Assembly: GCA_040880465.1 (NCBI GenBank)
Contig: JBBDIK010000012.1
Location: 186,001-250,000, forward strand
DNA length: 64,000 nucleotides
Source of the DNA: JBBDIK01 sp040880465
GTDB taxonomy: Bacteria; Actinomycetota; UBA4738; JBBDHU01
Direction: 5' to 3'
Shown: positions 17,431 to 26,699 of the stretch, piece after piece
How positions within the stretch are numbered: position 1 is the first letter of the stretch
Layout: each line of letters opens with the position of its first letter
Notes under the pieces: generated by a model
The model's input: the letters and a program-made list of their open reading frames with translations, nothing else
Told to the model about the DNA's origin: nothing
The model's database searches: none
Program-made: the position numbers and the translations under genes

Positions 17431-17485
17431 ACGATCCCTCGGGCACTTCCCCCGTTGGGCCACGGGACACGGAGGTCGGGAAACG

Positions 17486-18646
17486 ATGATGGAGTCTCCT
17501 TCCAATTACCTGGCGGTCATCAAGGTCGTCGGCGTCGGTGGTGGCGGTGTGAACGCCGTCAACCGGATGATCGAGGCAGACCTGCGGGGCGTCGAGTTCG
17601 TCGCGGTGAACACGGACGCCCAGACCCTTCTGATGTCCGACGCAGACGTGAAGCTGGACATCGGTCGTGAGACGACCCGCGGACTCGGAGCCGGCTCGGA
17701 TCCCGAGATCGGCCGAGCCGCGGCGGAAGAGCACTCCGACGAGATCCAGGAGATCCTCAAGGGCGCGGACATGGTGTTCATCACCGCCGGTCAAGGCGGG
17801 GGCACCGGGACCGGGGCAGCTCCCGTCATCGCCGAGGTCGCTCGGGACATAGGCGCCTTGACGATCGGCGTCGTCACGCGGCCGTTCGGGTTCGAGGGGC
17901 GCAAGCGCGCTTCGCAGGCGGACCTCGGGATCAACGAGCTGAAGCAATCCGTCGACACCTTGATCATCGTTCCGAACGACCGCCTCCTGCAGGTATCCGA
18001 CGCCAGCACGCCCATGGTGGATGCGTTCCGGATGGCGGACCAGATCCTGTACCAGGGTGTCGAAGGCATCACGTCGCTCATCACGGTGCCGGGGCTGATC
18101 AACCTCGATTTCGCGGATGTGAGGACCGTGATGACGGGCGCCGGGTCGGCGCTCATGGGCATCGGCCACGGCTCGGGCGATGACCGCGCGTCGGAAGCCG
18201 CGAAAGCCGCCATCTCGTCTCCGCTGCTCGAGTCTTCGATCGACGGCGCGAAGGGCGTGCTCCTGTCGATCGCCGGTCCGTCCGACCTCACGCTGCACGA
18301 GGTCAACCAGGCGGCAGAAGCCATCACCCGCGTCGCGCACCCGGACGCGAACATCATCTTCGGCGCGGTGGTCGCCGACGAACTGGGCGACGAAGTCCGC
18401 GTGACGGTCATCGCCGCAGGGTTCGACAAGCTCACCTCGACGGCGGCGCTGGACTCGCGTCTGTCGCGCATCCTCGAGGAGCCAACACCACTTCTTGGCG
18501 AGGAGATGGCTGCGCCGGCCGCCTCGTCGGCTCCGGTCTCTTCGATCCTGGAGGACGAGGAGGACGAGTTGTTCCATCCGGCACCGGAGACCGTGGTCTT
18601 CGACGCCGAAGAGGATCTGGACATCCCGGATTTCCTCAAGAGTTAG
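17486..18646 (+). CDS. ftsZ: Cell division GTPase FtsZ
   Basis: A 386-residue tubulin-like GTPase that forms the Z ring. The nucleotide-binding loops are intact: GVGGGGVNAVNRM (about 16-28), the signature GGGTGTGAAP (about 104-113) and the T7 loop NLDFADVRTVM with its catalytic Asp. After the C-terminal domain (to about 318) comes an acidic linker and the conserved tail peptide DIPDFLKS, which binds partners such as SepF. Start ATG 17486 has GGAGGT 9 bases upstream; a second ATG follows directly. No ftsA is present, so SepF (about 1.7 kb downstream) is the likely membrane tether. Confidence 0.97.
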   Translation: MMESPSNYLAVIKVVGVGGGGVNAVNRMIEADLRGVEFVAVNTDAQTLLMSDADVKLDIGRETTRGLGAGSDPEIGRAAAEEHSDEIQEILKGADMVFITAGQGGGTGTGAAPVIAEVARDIGALTIGVVTRPFGFEGRKRASQADLGINELKQSVDTLIIVPNDRLLQVSDASTPMVDAFRMADQILYQGVEGITSLITVPGLINLDFADVRTVMTGAGSALMGIGHGSGDDRASEAAKAAISSPLLESSIDGAKGVLLSIAGPSDLTLHEVNQAAEAITRVAHPDANIIFGAVVADELGDEVRVTVIAAGFDKLTSTAALDSRLSRILEEPTPLLGEEMAAPAASSAPVSSILEDEEDELFHPAPETVVFDAEEDLDIPDFLKS

Positions 18647-18677
18647 ACCCGACCGCCCCGCGTGGCCCGGCGGTCAT

Positions 18678-18743
18678 GGGGACGGAGAGGACGACGATAG
18701 GCGCCCTTCCCCCGCCTCTCGTGAACGGTTCCTCTCCGTCCCC
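18678..18743 (+). repeat. 13-bp perfect inverted repeat between ftsZ and pgeF
   Basis: GGGGACGGAGAGG (18678-18690) pairs perfectly with CCTCTCCGTCCCC (18731-18743) around a 40-base loop. A shorter CCTCTC (18715-18720) inside the loop can compete for the same 5' arm. No T run follows, so it is either a factor-independent pause or processing site, or a structure that lowers expression of pgeF and later genes relative to ftsZ. Confidence 0.6.
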
Positions 18744-18834
18744 GCACCACCCTTGCGATCTCTTCGCACCCTGCGCCTGTCCGTCCTTACCTCGCCCTGT
18801 GCCTCGCCTCCCTGGGGCGCCTTCGTCTGAGACG

Positions 18835-19620
18835 ATGCCGCTGATGATCGAACGGCGCGATCTGAGCGGCGGCGCCCATGTGCTGGTCTCCGTCACGCTC
18901 GAGGAGGCCGGGTTCCTCGCCGTCTTCACCGAGCGGACCGGGGGGGTATCGAGCGAGGAGTTCGCCTCCCTCAACCTGTCGTATTCGTCGGGAGACCAGC
19001 CGAGGAAGGTCGCCGCGAATCGGTCGCACGTGATCGAGGCGCTGGGGATCGGGCCGTTCGCGCTCGGTGGTCAGGTCCACGGAGCGAACATCGCCCAGGT
19101 CGGCCCGGCCAAGACCGGGAGCGGCTGGGACGGTCCGGATGGCGTCATCTCGGGCACCGACGGTCTCTCCACCAGGAGCAAGGGGCTTCCGCTGGCGGTC
19201 GCTACCGCGGATTGTGTCCCCGTCATCCTGGCCTCTGGCGCGGAGGGGCGGATCGCCGTCATCCATGCCGGCTGGCGTGGGGTGGCAGCCGGCATCATCG
19301 AGAAGGCCGCCTCGCTCTTCCCCGATCGAGGGTCGGTCGTGGCGGTGATCGGGCCGTGTGCGGGCGTGTGCCACTACGAGGTCGGCCCGGATGTGGCCCT
19401 GGCGGTCTCCGCGGGAACCGGCGGGGGGGCGGTGACACAGGAGCGCGGAGGGTCGCTCTACCTCGATCTGTCCGCGACCATCTCGGGGTCCCTGACCGGG
19501 TTGGGGATCGAGGCGGAGGAGACGCGCCTGTGCACGATCCATGAAGCCGATCGCTTCTTCTCCCATCGGCGAGACGGCCCCTGCGGGCGGCAGATGGCCA
19601 TCGGCATGCGGCGGCCATGA
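18835..19620 (+). CDS. pgeF: Purine nucleoside phosphorylase/laccase-domain protein (YfiH)
   Basis: A protein of about 261 residues of the YfiH/DUF152 family, which holds a zinc or copper site and has reported laccase, purine nucleoside phosphorylase and peptidoglycan-editing activities. Metal ligands are visible in QVHGANI (His), TADCVPV (Cys) and HAGWRG (His). It normally sits between ftsZ and yggS in Gram-positive dcw clusters, as here. ATG 18835 or ATG 18844 is preferred; the frame is open from 18676, but those 53 residues are Pro/Ser-rich and fall in the hairpin region. It overlaps yggS by 4 bases. Confidence 0.88.
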   Translation: MPLMIERRDLSGGAHVLVSVTLEEAGFLAVFTERTGGVSSEEFASLNLSYSSGDQPRKVAANRSHVIEALGIGPFALGGQVHGANIAQVGPAKTGSGWDGPDGVISGTDGLSTRSKGLPLAVATADCVPVILASGAEGRIAVIHAGWRGVAAGIIEKAASLFPDRGSVVAVIGPCAGVCHYEVGPDVALAVSAGTGGGAVTQERGGSLYLDLSATISGSLTGLGIEAEETRLCTIHEADRFFSHRRDGPCGRQMAIGMRRP

Positions 19621-20333
19621 GTGTTCGAGGCGCGGGCCCATACGGCGGCGACCTCGAAGCACGCCTCGCGTCGATACGAACGTCGATCGCCGATGCGGCT
19701 GCCCGCTCGGCACGATCATCCGACGAGGTCATCTTGGTAGCCATCAGCAAGCGCGTGCCGGCGGACCGCGTTGCGGCGGCTGCCGCACTCGGCGTGGGCG
19801 ATTTCGGGGAGAACTACGTCAAGGAGCTCACGGGGAAGCGGGAGGTCGTCGGCGGAGTCACCTGGCACTTCATCGGAACCCTCCAGAGCAACACCGCCCA
19901 TCGCGTCGCAGAGACCGCGGACTGGGTCGACACCCTCGTTCCCGGCCGGGCGACGGAGCGGCTGGCCAAGCGCGCGGCCGTCCATGGACGACGGATCCCG
20001 TGCCTGATCCAGGTGGACTTCACGGATGGGGCCCGGATCGGGACCCCGCCCGAGGAGGTCGAGGCCTTCTGTGACCAGGTCGCCGGCCTGGAGGGGGTCG
20101 AGCTCCGAGGCCTGATGACCCTGCCGCCGATGCCGGCGACTTCCGAGGACGCCCGCCCGTGGTTCGTGCAGCTCCGTGAGCTGCGGAACCGCGTCGCCGA
20201 GGCGCACCCCCAGGCGACGGAACTTTCCATGGGAATGTCCCTGGATTACGGCGTAGCCGTGGAGGAAGGCGCTACGATGGTGCGGGTCGGAACCGCGCTG
20301 TTCGGCGAACGGCCGGTGACCCGGACACCGTAG
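19617..20333 (+). CDS. yggS: PLP homeostasis protein YggS/PLPBP
   Basis: A 238-residue single-domain alanine-racemase-fold protein that binds pyridoxal phosphate and keeps vitamin B6 and amino-acid pools balanced. The PLP lysine is Lys45 in VAISKRVP; GENYVKE, HFIGTLQSNT and the C-terminal SMGMSLDYGVAVEEGATMVRVGT segment (cut here as GAT-VRVGT) mark the family. It overlaps pgeF (ATGA) and is followed by sepF after 11 bases, the conserved order in actinobacteria. Confidence 0.92.
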   Translation: MSVRGAGPYGGDLEARLASIRTSIADAAARSARSSDEVILVAISKRVPADRVAAAAALGVGDFGENYVKELTGKREVVGGVTWHFIGTLQSNTAHRVAETADWVDTLVPGRATERLAKRAAVHGRRIPCLIQVDFTDGARIGTPPEEVEAFCDQVAGLEGVELRGLMTLPPMPATSEDARPWFVQLRELRNRVAEAHPQATELSMGMSLDYGVAVEEGATMVRVGTALFGERPVTRTP

Positions 20334-20344
20334 GAGGATCGGAG

Positions 20345-20830
20345 ATGGCCGGCGTGTGGAAGAAGACGCTCTCGTACCTCGGGCTCGTCGAGGACGAAGA
20401 ATACGAAGACCTGGACGATATCGGGGCCGAGGTCGCGGCCGAGCCGGCCCCCGTTCGCAGACTGGGCCGATCCTCGAGGTCCGACGGCGGCGGTTCCGCG
20501 CACGATCCGGTCGTTCGGACCATCGCCCCGGCGGCCCGCAGCGGCCCATCCGGCGGGTCCATCCACAAGACCGAGCCCAAGCGGTTCAACGACGCGCGTG
20601 AGGTCGGCGACCGGTACAAGGAGGGCGTGCCGGTCATCATGAACCTTCAGAGCACCGACGACGCCATCGCCCGGCGCCTGGTCGACTTCGCATCCGGTTT
20701 GGTCTACGGACTCGACGGCGCGATCGAAACGGTCGCGAACCGCGTCTACCTGCTGACGCCGGCCAACATGGAGGTGTCCGCGGAGGAACGCGAGCGGCTC
20801 CGTGAGGGCGGCTTCTACAACCAGTTCTAG
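20345..20830 (+). CDS. sepF: Cell division protein SepF
   Basis: A 161-residue protein with an N-terminal amphipathic membrane-binding helix (MAGVWKKTLSYLGL), an acidic and then basic linker (15-78), and a C-terminal SepF core (about 79-155) with VIMNLQSTDDAIARRLVDFASGL. SepF tethers FtsZ to the membrane in organisms without FtsA. A strong GGAGG lies at 20333-20337, overlapping the yggS stop region. Confidence 0.93.
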   Translation: MAGVWKKTLSYLGLVEDEEYEDLDDIGAEVAAEPAPVRRLGRSSRSDGGGSAHDPVVRTIAPAARSGPSGGSIHKTEPKRFNDAREVGDRYKEGVPVIMNLQSTDDAIARRLVDFASGLVYGLDGAIETVANRVYLLTPANMEVSAEERERLREGGFYNQF

Positions 20831-20845
20831 CTGGTCGTCCTTCGG

Positions 20846-21130
20846 ATGCTCGGACAGATCGCACCCGACAACGTCGTGACCCGCATCATCTGCGTCGCCA
20901 TCACGATCTACTGGTTCATCTTGTTCGCCAGGATCATCTGGTCCTGGTTCCCCGTGCCCTACTCGGGGCCGGGCAAGACCCTCCATACGCTCCTCATGGA
21001 CCTCACGAACCCCGTGCTCAAGCCGCTCAGCAAGCTCCTCCCCCCGATCCGGGCCGGAGCCGTCGGGCTGGACCTTTCGCCTATCATCGCCTTCGTCATC
21101 CTGATGGTCTTGCGGACCGCGATATGCTGA
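20846..21130 (+). CDS. YggT family membrane protein
   Basis: A 94-residue integral membrane protein with two hydrophobic segments (about 10-34 and 70-92) separated by the conserved loop containing DLTNPVLKPLSKLLPP, typical of YggT. In actinobacteria and firmicutes it sits between sepF and divIVA and is thought to help organise the division or polar-growth machinery; the molecular role is unknown. ATG 20846 starts 15 bases after the sepF stop. Confidence 0.88.
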   Translation: MLGQIAPDNVVTRIICVAITIYWFILFARIIWSWFPVPYSGPGKTLHTLLMDLTNPVLKPLSKLLPPIRAGAVGLDLSPIIAFVILMVLRTAIC

Positions 21131-21177
21131 TGACGCTTCCTCGCACGCTGCCTTCCCCGCGGCCCAAGGGGTGAGCC

Positions 21178-22164
<987 letters not shown>

Positions 22165-22176
22165 CAGCTCCTTCCC

Positions 22177-25100
22177 TCAGACGGGCCGCAGGGTGACCAC
22201 GATCGGAACCTCGTCGAGACCGGCCTCTTCGCGGTGCGCATCGCCTTCGAGTTCGCCGGAGATCATCGACCTCGCCAGGGTTTCCCCGCGGATGTAGTCG
22301 CCGAACGTCTCCACGGCCTGCGTGACATCCCCGGACGCCGAGATACCGAGTTCGATCCGGTCGGATACGTCGAGGTCGGCGGCCTTGCGGGCGTCCTGGA
22401 TCACCCGAACCAGGTCGCGCGCGATCCCCTCTTGCCGCAGCGCGGGGGTCGGTTCCAGGTCAAGAGCCACGGTCAGCGCGCCGTCGGTTGCCATGCCCCA
22501 ACCAGCTTTCGTCTCCTGGGTGAGGTCCACGTCGGCCGGTTCGAGTTCCACCTTCTTGAAGTCGCCGAGCGAGACCTGAACCCGCTCGCCGCGCCCGAGA
22601 GCGCCGGCGAGGGTCCCGTCGTCGGCTGCGAGGACCTCGGCGAGGGCCTTCACACGCTTCCCGAGTTTCGGGCCGAGGACCTTGAAGTTCGGCTTCGCGC
22701 TCCAGCCGCCGAGTTGCTCTGCCGATCCGGTGAAAACGACATCCTTCACGTTCAGTTCCTCGGCGATGACGCCGAGCAGCGGTTGGAGCGCATCGTGGTC
22801 ACCGGCGTAGTGGACGATGGCCTCGGTCAGAGGCTGGCGGACCTTGACGCGTGCGTCTGCGCGGACCGTGCGACCGAGCGATGCGATGTCCCGGGCGGCC
22901 TGCATGGCGATGTCCAGGTCGGCGTCGGGGGCGGCCGTGCCGGGATCGGGGTAGTCCGAGAGGTGCACCGACTCCGCCGCCCCCGGCCCGGAGAGGTTGC
23001 GCCACAGTTCCTCCGCGACGAACGGCGTGAACGGAGCGAGGAGCTGGGAGAGCGTCAGGAGGCTCTCGTGGAGCGTTCGGTAGGCCGCGACCTTGTCGGC
23101 CCCGTTGGGGTCGCCGGTCGGGTCCCAGAACCGCCGGCGGGCTCGCCGCACGTACCAGTTCGACAGGTCGTCGACGAACGTGGCGATGCGCCGGCCGGCC
23201 CCGGTCGCGTCGTAGGCCTCCAGTCCCTCGCGCGCGACGCCGACCGTATCGGCGAGCTGGGAGAGCAGCCAACGGTCCAGCAGCGGGCGCTCGTCCGCAG
23301 GTACCTCTGCGGCCGTCTCCGGGTCGAACCCGTCGGCGTTCGCGTAGGTCACGAAGAACGAGTAGACGTTCCACAGGGTCAAGAGGAACTGGCGGACGCT
23401 CTGGTCGAGGATCTCCATGCTGACCCGTCGGGAGGTCCACGGAGAGCCACTGGTCACGAGGAACCAACGGAGCGCGTCCGCACCCTGGCGATCCAGCACC
23501 TCCCACGGATCGATCACGTTCCCCAGTGACTTGGACATCTTGCGCCCGTCGGCATCCACGATGTGTCCCAAGCAGACGACGTTGCGATACGCGGTGTCGT
23601 CGAAGTGCAGAACCCCTTCGGCCATCAGCGTGTAGAACCACCCGCGGGTCTGATCGATCGCCTCGGAGATGAAGTCTGCGGGGAACCGGCTCTCGAATCG
23701 TTCGCGGCTGCCGTCGGCGTACGGATACCCCCACTGCGCGAACGGCATCGCGCCGGAGTCGTACCAAGCGTCGATCACCTCGGTCAGGCGCCGAGACTCC
23801 TTCCCGCAGTTCGGGCAGGGAAGGATGACCCCGTCGATCGCCGGACGATGCGGGTCGAGGTTCCGAACGTCGCGGTCCGCGAGCTCGCCGAGCTCCGCGA
23901 GCGAGCCGATCACGGTCGTATGCCCGTCCTCGCAGCGCCAGATCGGCAGCGGGGTTCCCCAGTATCGGTCCCGTGAAAGCGCCCAGTCGACGTTGTTCTC
24001 CAGCCAGTTCCCGTACCGGCCGTCCTTGATGTGCTCCGGGAACCAGTTGACGCCTTGGTTGACCTCGAGGAGGCGTCCCTTCTTCGCCGTGGTGCGGATG
24101 TACCAGGAGGTTCGCGCGTAGTACAGGAGCGGCGTTCGGCAGCGCCAGCAGAACGGGTAGCTGTGGGTGTAGGTTTCGGCGCGCAGCAGGAGGCCGCGCC
24201 GCCCGAGGTCCTCGACGATATGCGCGTCGGCGTCTTTCACGAACCGGCCGTGGACGTACTCGGGCACGTCGCCGGTGAACTTGCCTTCCGCGTCGACCGG
24301 GTTGTACACGGGCCAGCCGTTCGCGCGTCCGATCTCGAGGTCGTCGGAGCCGAACGCCGGCGCGATGTGCACGACTCCGGTGCCCTCCTCCATCGACACG
24401 AAGTCGCCGGCGACGATCGTATGGGTCGAGCCCTCATCGACGTTCTCGAAGGGCGGCGCATACCGGGCGCCGACGAGCAGCTCGCCGGGCAGGTCGCCGA
24501 GCTCCGTTGCTTCCGGAAGGACCTTCTCGCGCAAGGGCTCGGCGATGATGAGCATCTGGCCGTCGTGTTCCACCACCGTGTACGTCGCGGCCGGGTCGAT
24601 CGCGAGGCCCAGGTTCGAGAGCAGGGTCCACGGCGTCGTCGTCCAGACGGCGATCCGCGCCCCGACGAGATCGCGGTCCGCCGGGCAGTCCGTGATCTCG
24701 AGCTTGAGGAAGACACTTGGGTCCTCGGTCTCCTCGTACCCGAGGGCGACCTCGGCGTCCGAGAGGGCGGTGCCGCAGCGAGGGCAGTAGGCGGTGACCT
24801 TGTGGTCCTCGACCAACAGCCCGTCTTCGAACAAGCGTTTCAGTGACCACCAGACGCTCTGGACGTACTCGGTCGACATCGTCCAGTAGGCGTCGGACAT
24901 GTCCAGCCAGAAGCCGATCCGCTCCGTGAGCTTCTCCCAGTCGTCCACGTAGCGAGTGACCGATCCGCGGCAAAGGCGTGTGAACTCCTCGATGCCGAAC
25001 GCTTCGATGTCGCTCTTGGTCTTGGTGCCGATCTCCTTCTCGACCTCGAGCTCCACCGGCAGGCCGTGGCAGTCCCATCCAGCCTTCCGGGGCACGGAGT

Positions 25101-25335
25101 AGCCGGTCATCGTCTTGAACCGCGGATACACGTCCTTGAACGTGCGCGGCTCGACGTGGTGGATACCCGGACGACCGTTGGCCGTGGGCGGGCCCTCGTA
25201 GAAGACCCACTCGGGGGAGCCGTCGCGCAAGCGGAGGCTCTTGGCGAAGATGTCGGCGTCCTTCCAGAAGGCGAGGATCCCCTCCTCGAGCGCGGGGAAG
25301 CTCACCTTCGGGTCGACCGGTTCGAACCTGCTCAC
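22177..25335 (-). CDS. ileS: Isoleucyl-tRNA synthetase (long, eukaryotic-like type)
   Basis: A 1052-residue class I synthetase charging tRNA-Ile. The catalytic HIGH-type motif appears as PPTANGRPGIHH (about 49-60), the variant typical of the long, eukaryote-like bacterial IleRS group found in many actinobacteria, and KMSKS is present in GRKMSKSLGN. Editing (CP1) and zinc-type Cys motifs (CPRCG, CWRC, CPNCG) are present, as is a long anticodon-binding C-terminus. Length agrees with this group, not the roughly 930-residue type. GTG 25335 with an upstream GGAGGAG is chosen over the longer frame to 25407, which runs into the leader. A T-box leader precedes it. Confidence 0.95.
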   Translation of the reverse strand: MSRFEPVDPKVSFPALEEGILAFWKDADIFAKSLRLRDGSPEWVFYEGPPTANGRPGIHHVEPRTFKDVYPRFKTMTGYSVPRKAGWDCHGLPVELEVEKEIGTKTKSDIEAFGIEEFTRLCRGSVTRYVDDWEKLTERIGFWLDMSDAYWTMSTEYVQSVWWSLKRLFEDGLLVEDHKVTAYCPRCGTALSDAEVALGYEETEDPSVFLKLEITDCPADRDLVGARIAVWTTTPWTLLSNLGLAIDPAATYTVVEHDGQMLIIAEPLREKVLPEATELGDLPGELLVGARYAPPFENVDEGSTHTIVAGDFVSMEEGTGVVHIAPAFGSDDLEIGRANGWPVYNPVDAEGKFTGDVPEYVHGRFVKDADAHIVEDLGRRGLLLRAETYTHSYPFCWRCRTPLLYYARTSWYIRTTAKKGRLLEVNQGVNWFPEHIKDGRYGNWLENNVDWALSRDRYWGTPLPIWRCEDGHTTVIGSLAELGELADRDVRNLDPHRPAIDGVILPCPNCGKESRRLTEVIDAWYDSGAMPFAQWGYPYADGSRERFESRFPADFISEAIDQTRGWFYTLMAEGVLHFDDTAYRNVVCLGHIVDADGRKMSKSLGNVIDPWEVLDRQGADALRWFLVTSGSPWTSRRVSMEILDQSVRQFLLTLWNVYSFFVTYANADGFDPETAAEVPADERPLLDRWLLSQLADTVGVAREGLEAYDATGAGRRIATFVDDLSNWYVRRARRRFWDPTGDPNGADKVAAYRTLHESLLTLSQLLAPFTPFVAEELWRNLSGPGAAESVHLSDYPDPGTAAPDADLDIAMQAARDIASLGRTVRADARVKVRQPLTEAIVHYAGDHDALQPLLGVIAEELNVKDVVFTGSAEQLGGWSAKPNFKVLGPKLGKRVKALAEVLAADDGTLAGALGRGERVQVSLGDFKKVELEPADVDLTQETKAGWGMATDGALTVALDLEPTPALRQEGIARDLVRVIQDARKAADLDVSDRIELGISASGDVTQAVETFGDYIRGETLARSMISGELEGDAHREEAGLDEVPIVVTLRPV

Positions 25336-25351
25336 TCGCCCTCCTCCCATG

Positions 25352-25625
25352 GAACGCGAAAGCGCCCCGTCCCTCGTGGGGACGAGGCGCGAGCCCCGCG
25401 GTACCACCCCGCTTGCCGTGCCCTCACGGACGCGACCGCTTGCCGGCGGCGAACACCGCCTTCCCCTGTCACGGGCGGAACCCGGCTGCGCCTACTGGGA
25501 CCGGCGCCGGGGCGTCTTTCCGTTCGGGCAGCGGCTCGGGGAGGATCTTCGGGCCGGTCTCGCCACCGGGCTCCCACCGTCCCCGGCTCGCTCCTCGCGA
25601 GGGCGCCGCCCTACTCGTTCCCGTC
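25352..25625 (-). promoter_or_regulatory. T-box leader of ileS, isoleucine-specific
   Basis: On the minus strand the T-box core GGGGTGGTACCGCGG is read from 25410 to 25396, with the TGGT that pairs with the uncharged tRNA 3' end. Upstream is a stem I region with an AGTA bulge (near 25614), a distal-loop stretch (GGGGACGGTGGGAGCCCGG) and a specifier loop GAAGATCCTCCCC, in which ATC (25546-25544) is an isoleucine codon. Uncharged tRNA-Ile is thus expected to raise ileS expression. Confidence 0.85.
25362..25390 (-). terminator. Hairpin between T-box core and ileS start
   Basis: GCGCCTCGTCCC and GGGACGGGGCGC (minus strand) form a 12-bp stem with one G-U pair and a 5-base loop, followed by CTTTCGCGTT. 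It directly follows the T-box core and may be the terminator that the tRNA-bound form prevents; the U tract is short, so a translational mechanism is also possible. Confidence 0.5.
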
Positions 25626-25776
25626 GTCGCCGTTCTGCTGCATCCTACCGCGATGGCAACCGTCGCCGTCCGAAGGGTTCTCGTCCTGTTTCCAGGCACG
25701 ACCCTCTGGGCGCTAGGCACGAACGGTCCGCGGACATCCCTCCGCGCGGGATGCTCGGTGCTACCATCCCTCAGCT

Positions 25777-26163
25777 ATGGCGGCCAAACCGTTCACCAAG
25801 GACGAACTGAAGGAGTTCCGCAAGCGCCTCGAGCATGAGCGCGTGGAACTGGGGACCCAGCTCAAGGATATCGAGGAGGAATCCTTCTCTTCGACCCAGG
25901 CTGAGATGTCCGGTGAGACGGGTTTCGACGAGGAGTTCGCCGACGCCGGCAGCTTCACGTTGGAACGCGAGTCGGCCCTTTCGATCGAGAACAACGTCCG
26001 CGACCTGATCCAGAAGATCGGCCACGCCCTCGAGCGCATGGACGACGGGAAGTTCGGGGTCTGTGAGCGATGCGGGAAGATGATCGAGAAGGCCCGGATC
26101 AAGGCTCTCCCGTACGCCACCCTGTGCATCAAGGATGCCCAGGCCGAAGCCCGCCTGCGGTGA
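25777..26163 (+). CDS. TraR/DksA-type zinc-finger protein
   Basis: A 128-residue protein: an N-terminal coiled coil (about 6-36), an acidic segment, a second helix, and a C-terminal zinc-finger-like module. In the module the expected four cysteines are Cys96, Cys99 and Cys117, while the fourth position is Asp120 (TLCIKDA), so metal binding may be altered. Relatives bind RNA polymerase in its secondary channel and modulate transcription. The gene lies between divergent ileS and lspA, as in many actinobacteria, and overlaps the lspA GTG. A TACCAT at 25762-25767 is a possible near-leaderless -10. Confidence 0.85.
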   Translation: MAAKPFTKDELKEFRKRLEHERVELGTQLKDIEEESFSSTQAEMSGETGFDEEFADAGSFTLERESALSIENNVRDLIQKIGHALERMDDGKFGVCERCGKMIEKARIKALPYATLCIKDAQAEARLR

Positions 26164-26699
26164 ACCTGCTGCAGCGCCCCGCGCGCTGGCTCTACGTTTC
26201 CGCGATCCTCGTGCTCCTGATCGATGCGGGAGCGAAGGCGCTCGCTCGAGGGGCCCTCGCGGACGGGCCGCCGATCGTCGTTATCCCCGGTGTCCTGCAC
26301 CTCACGTACACCACGAACACCGGCGGCGCATTCGGCCTCTTGGAAGGCCTGCCGTGGCTCTTCGCGTTGGCGACGATCGGGGTCTCGATCGCCATCGTCT
26401 GGGCGGCCCCGCGCGTCAAGCGTCCGTTCGTTGCGGTCGCGCTCGGAATGATCCTGGGTGGGGCGCTGGGGAACCTGGCCGACCGGCTCTCGGGCGGCTT
26501 GTCGATGGACGGCACCGTTACCGACTTCATCGACTTCCGGATCTGGCCGGTGTTCAACCTGGCCGACACGGCGATCGTCCTCGGGGCGCTGCTCCTGGTG
26601 TTCGCGGGCGTCCGCGGCGACCATGCTGATGCGAAGGGCGATCCCGGCGAAGCCGCGGTGGCTGAGGAGCCCGACGGGAAGCGCGATGGGGGCGACTGA
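26160..26699 (+). CDS. lspA: Lipoprotein signal peptidase LspA
   Basis: A 179-residue integral membrane aspartic peptidase that cleaves prolipoprotein signal peptides. Four membrane segments are visible; conserved blocks are NTGGAFG, GNLADRL (first catalytic Asp), VTDFIDF and FNLADTAI (second catalytic Asp). A hydrophilic tail of about 30 residues follows the last span. The start is GTG 26160, overlapping the upstream stop (GTGA); the longer frame from 26070 lies in the previous gene. Substrates in this window include the three lipobox proteins at 36063, 46967 and 58244. Confidence 0.93.
   Translation: MNLLQRPARWLYVSAILVLLIDAGAKALARGALADGPPIVVIPGVLHLTYTTNTGGAFGLLEGLPWLFALATIGVSIAIVWAAPRVKRPFVAVALGMILGGALGNLADRLSGGLSMDGTVTDFIDFRIWPVFNLADTAIVLGALLLVFAGVRGDHADAKGDPGEAAVAEEPDGKRDGGD

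Noticed and set aside
22234..23529. 431-codon plus-strand frame inside ileS
   Set aside because: Antisense shadow of ileS; product rich in Val/Arg/Gly/Asp without motifs.
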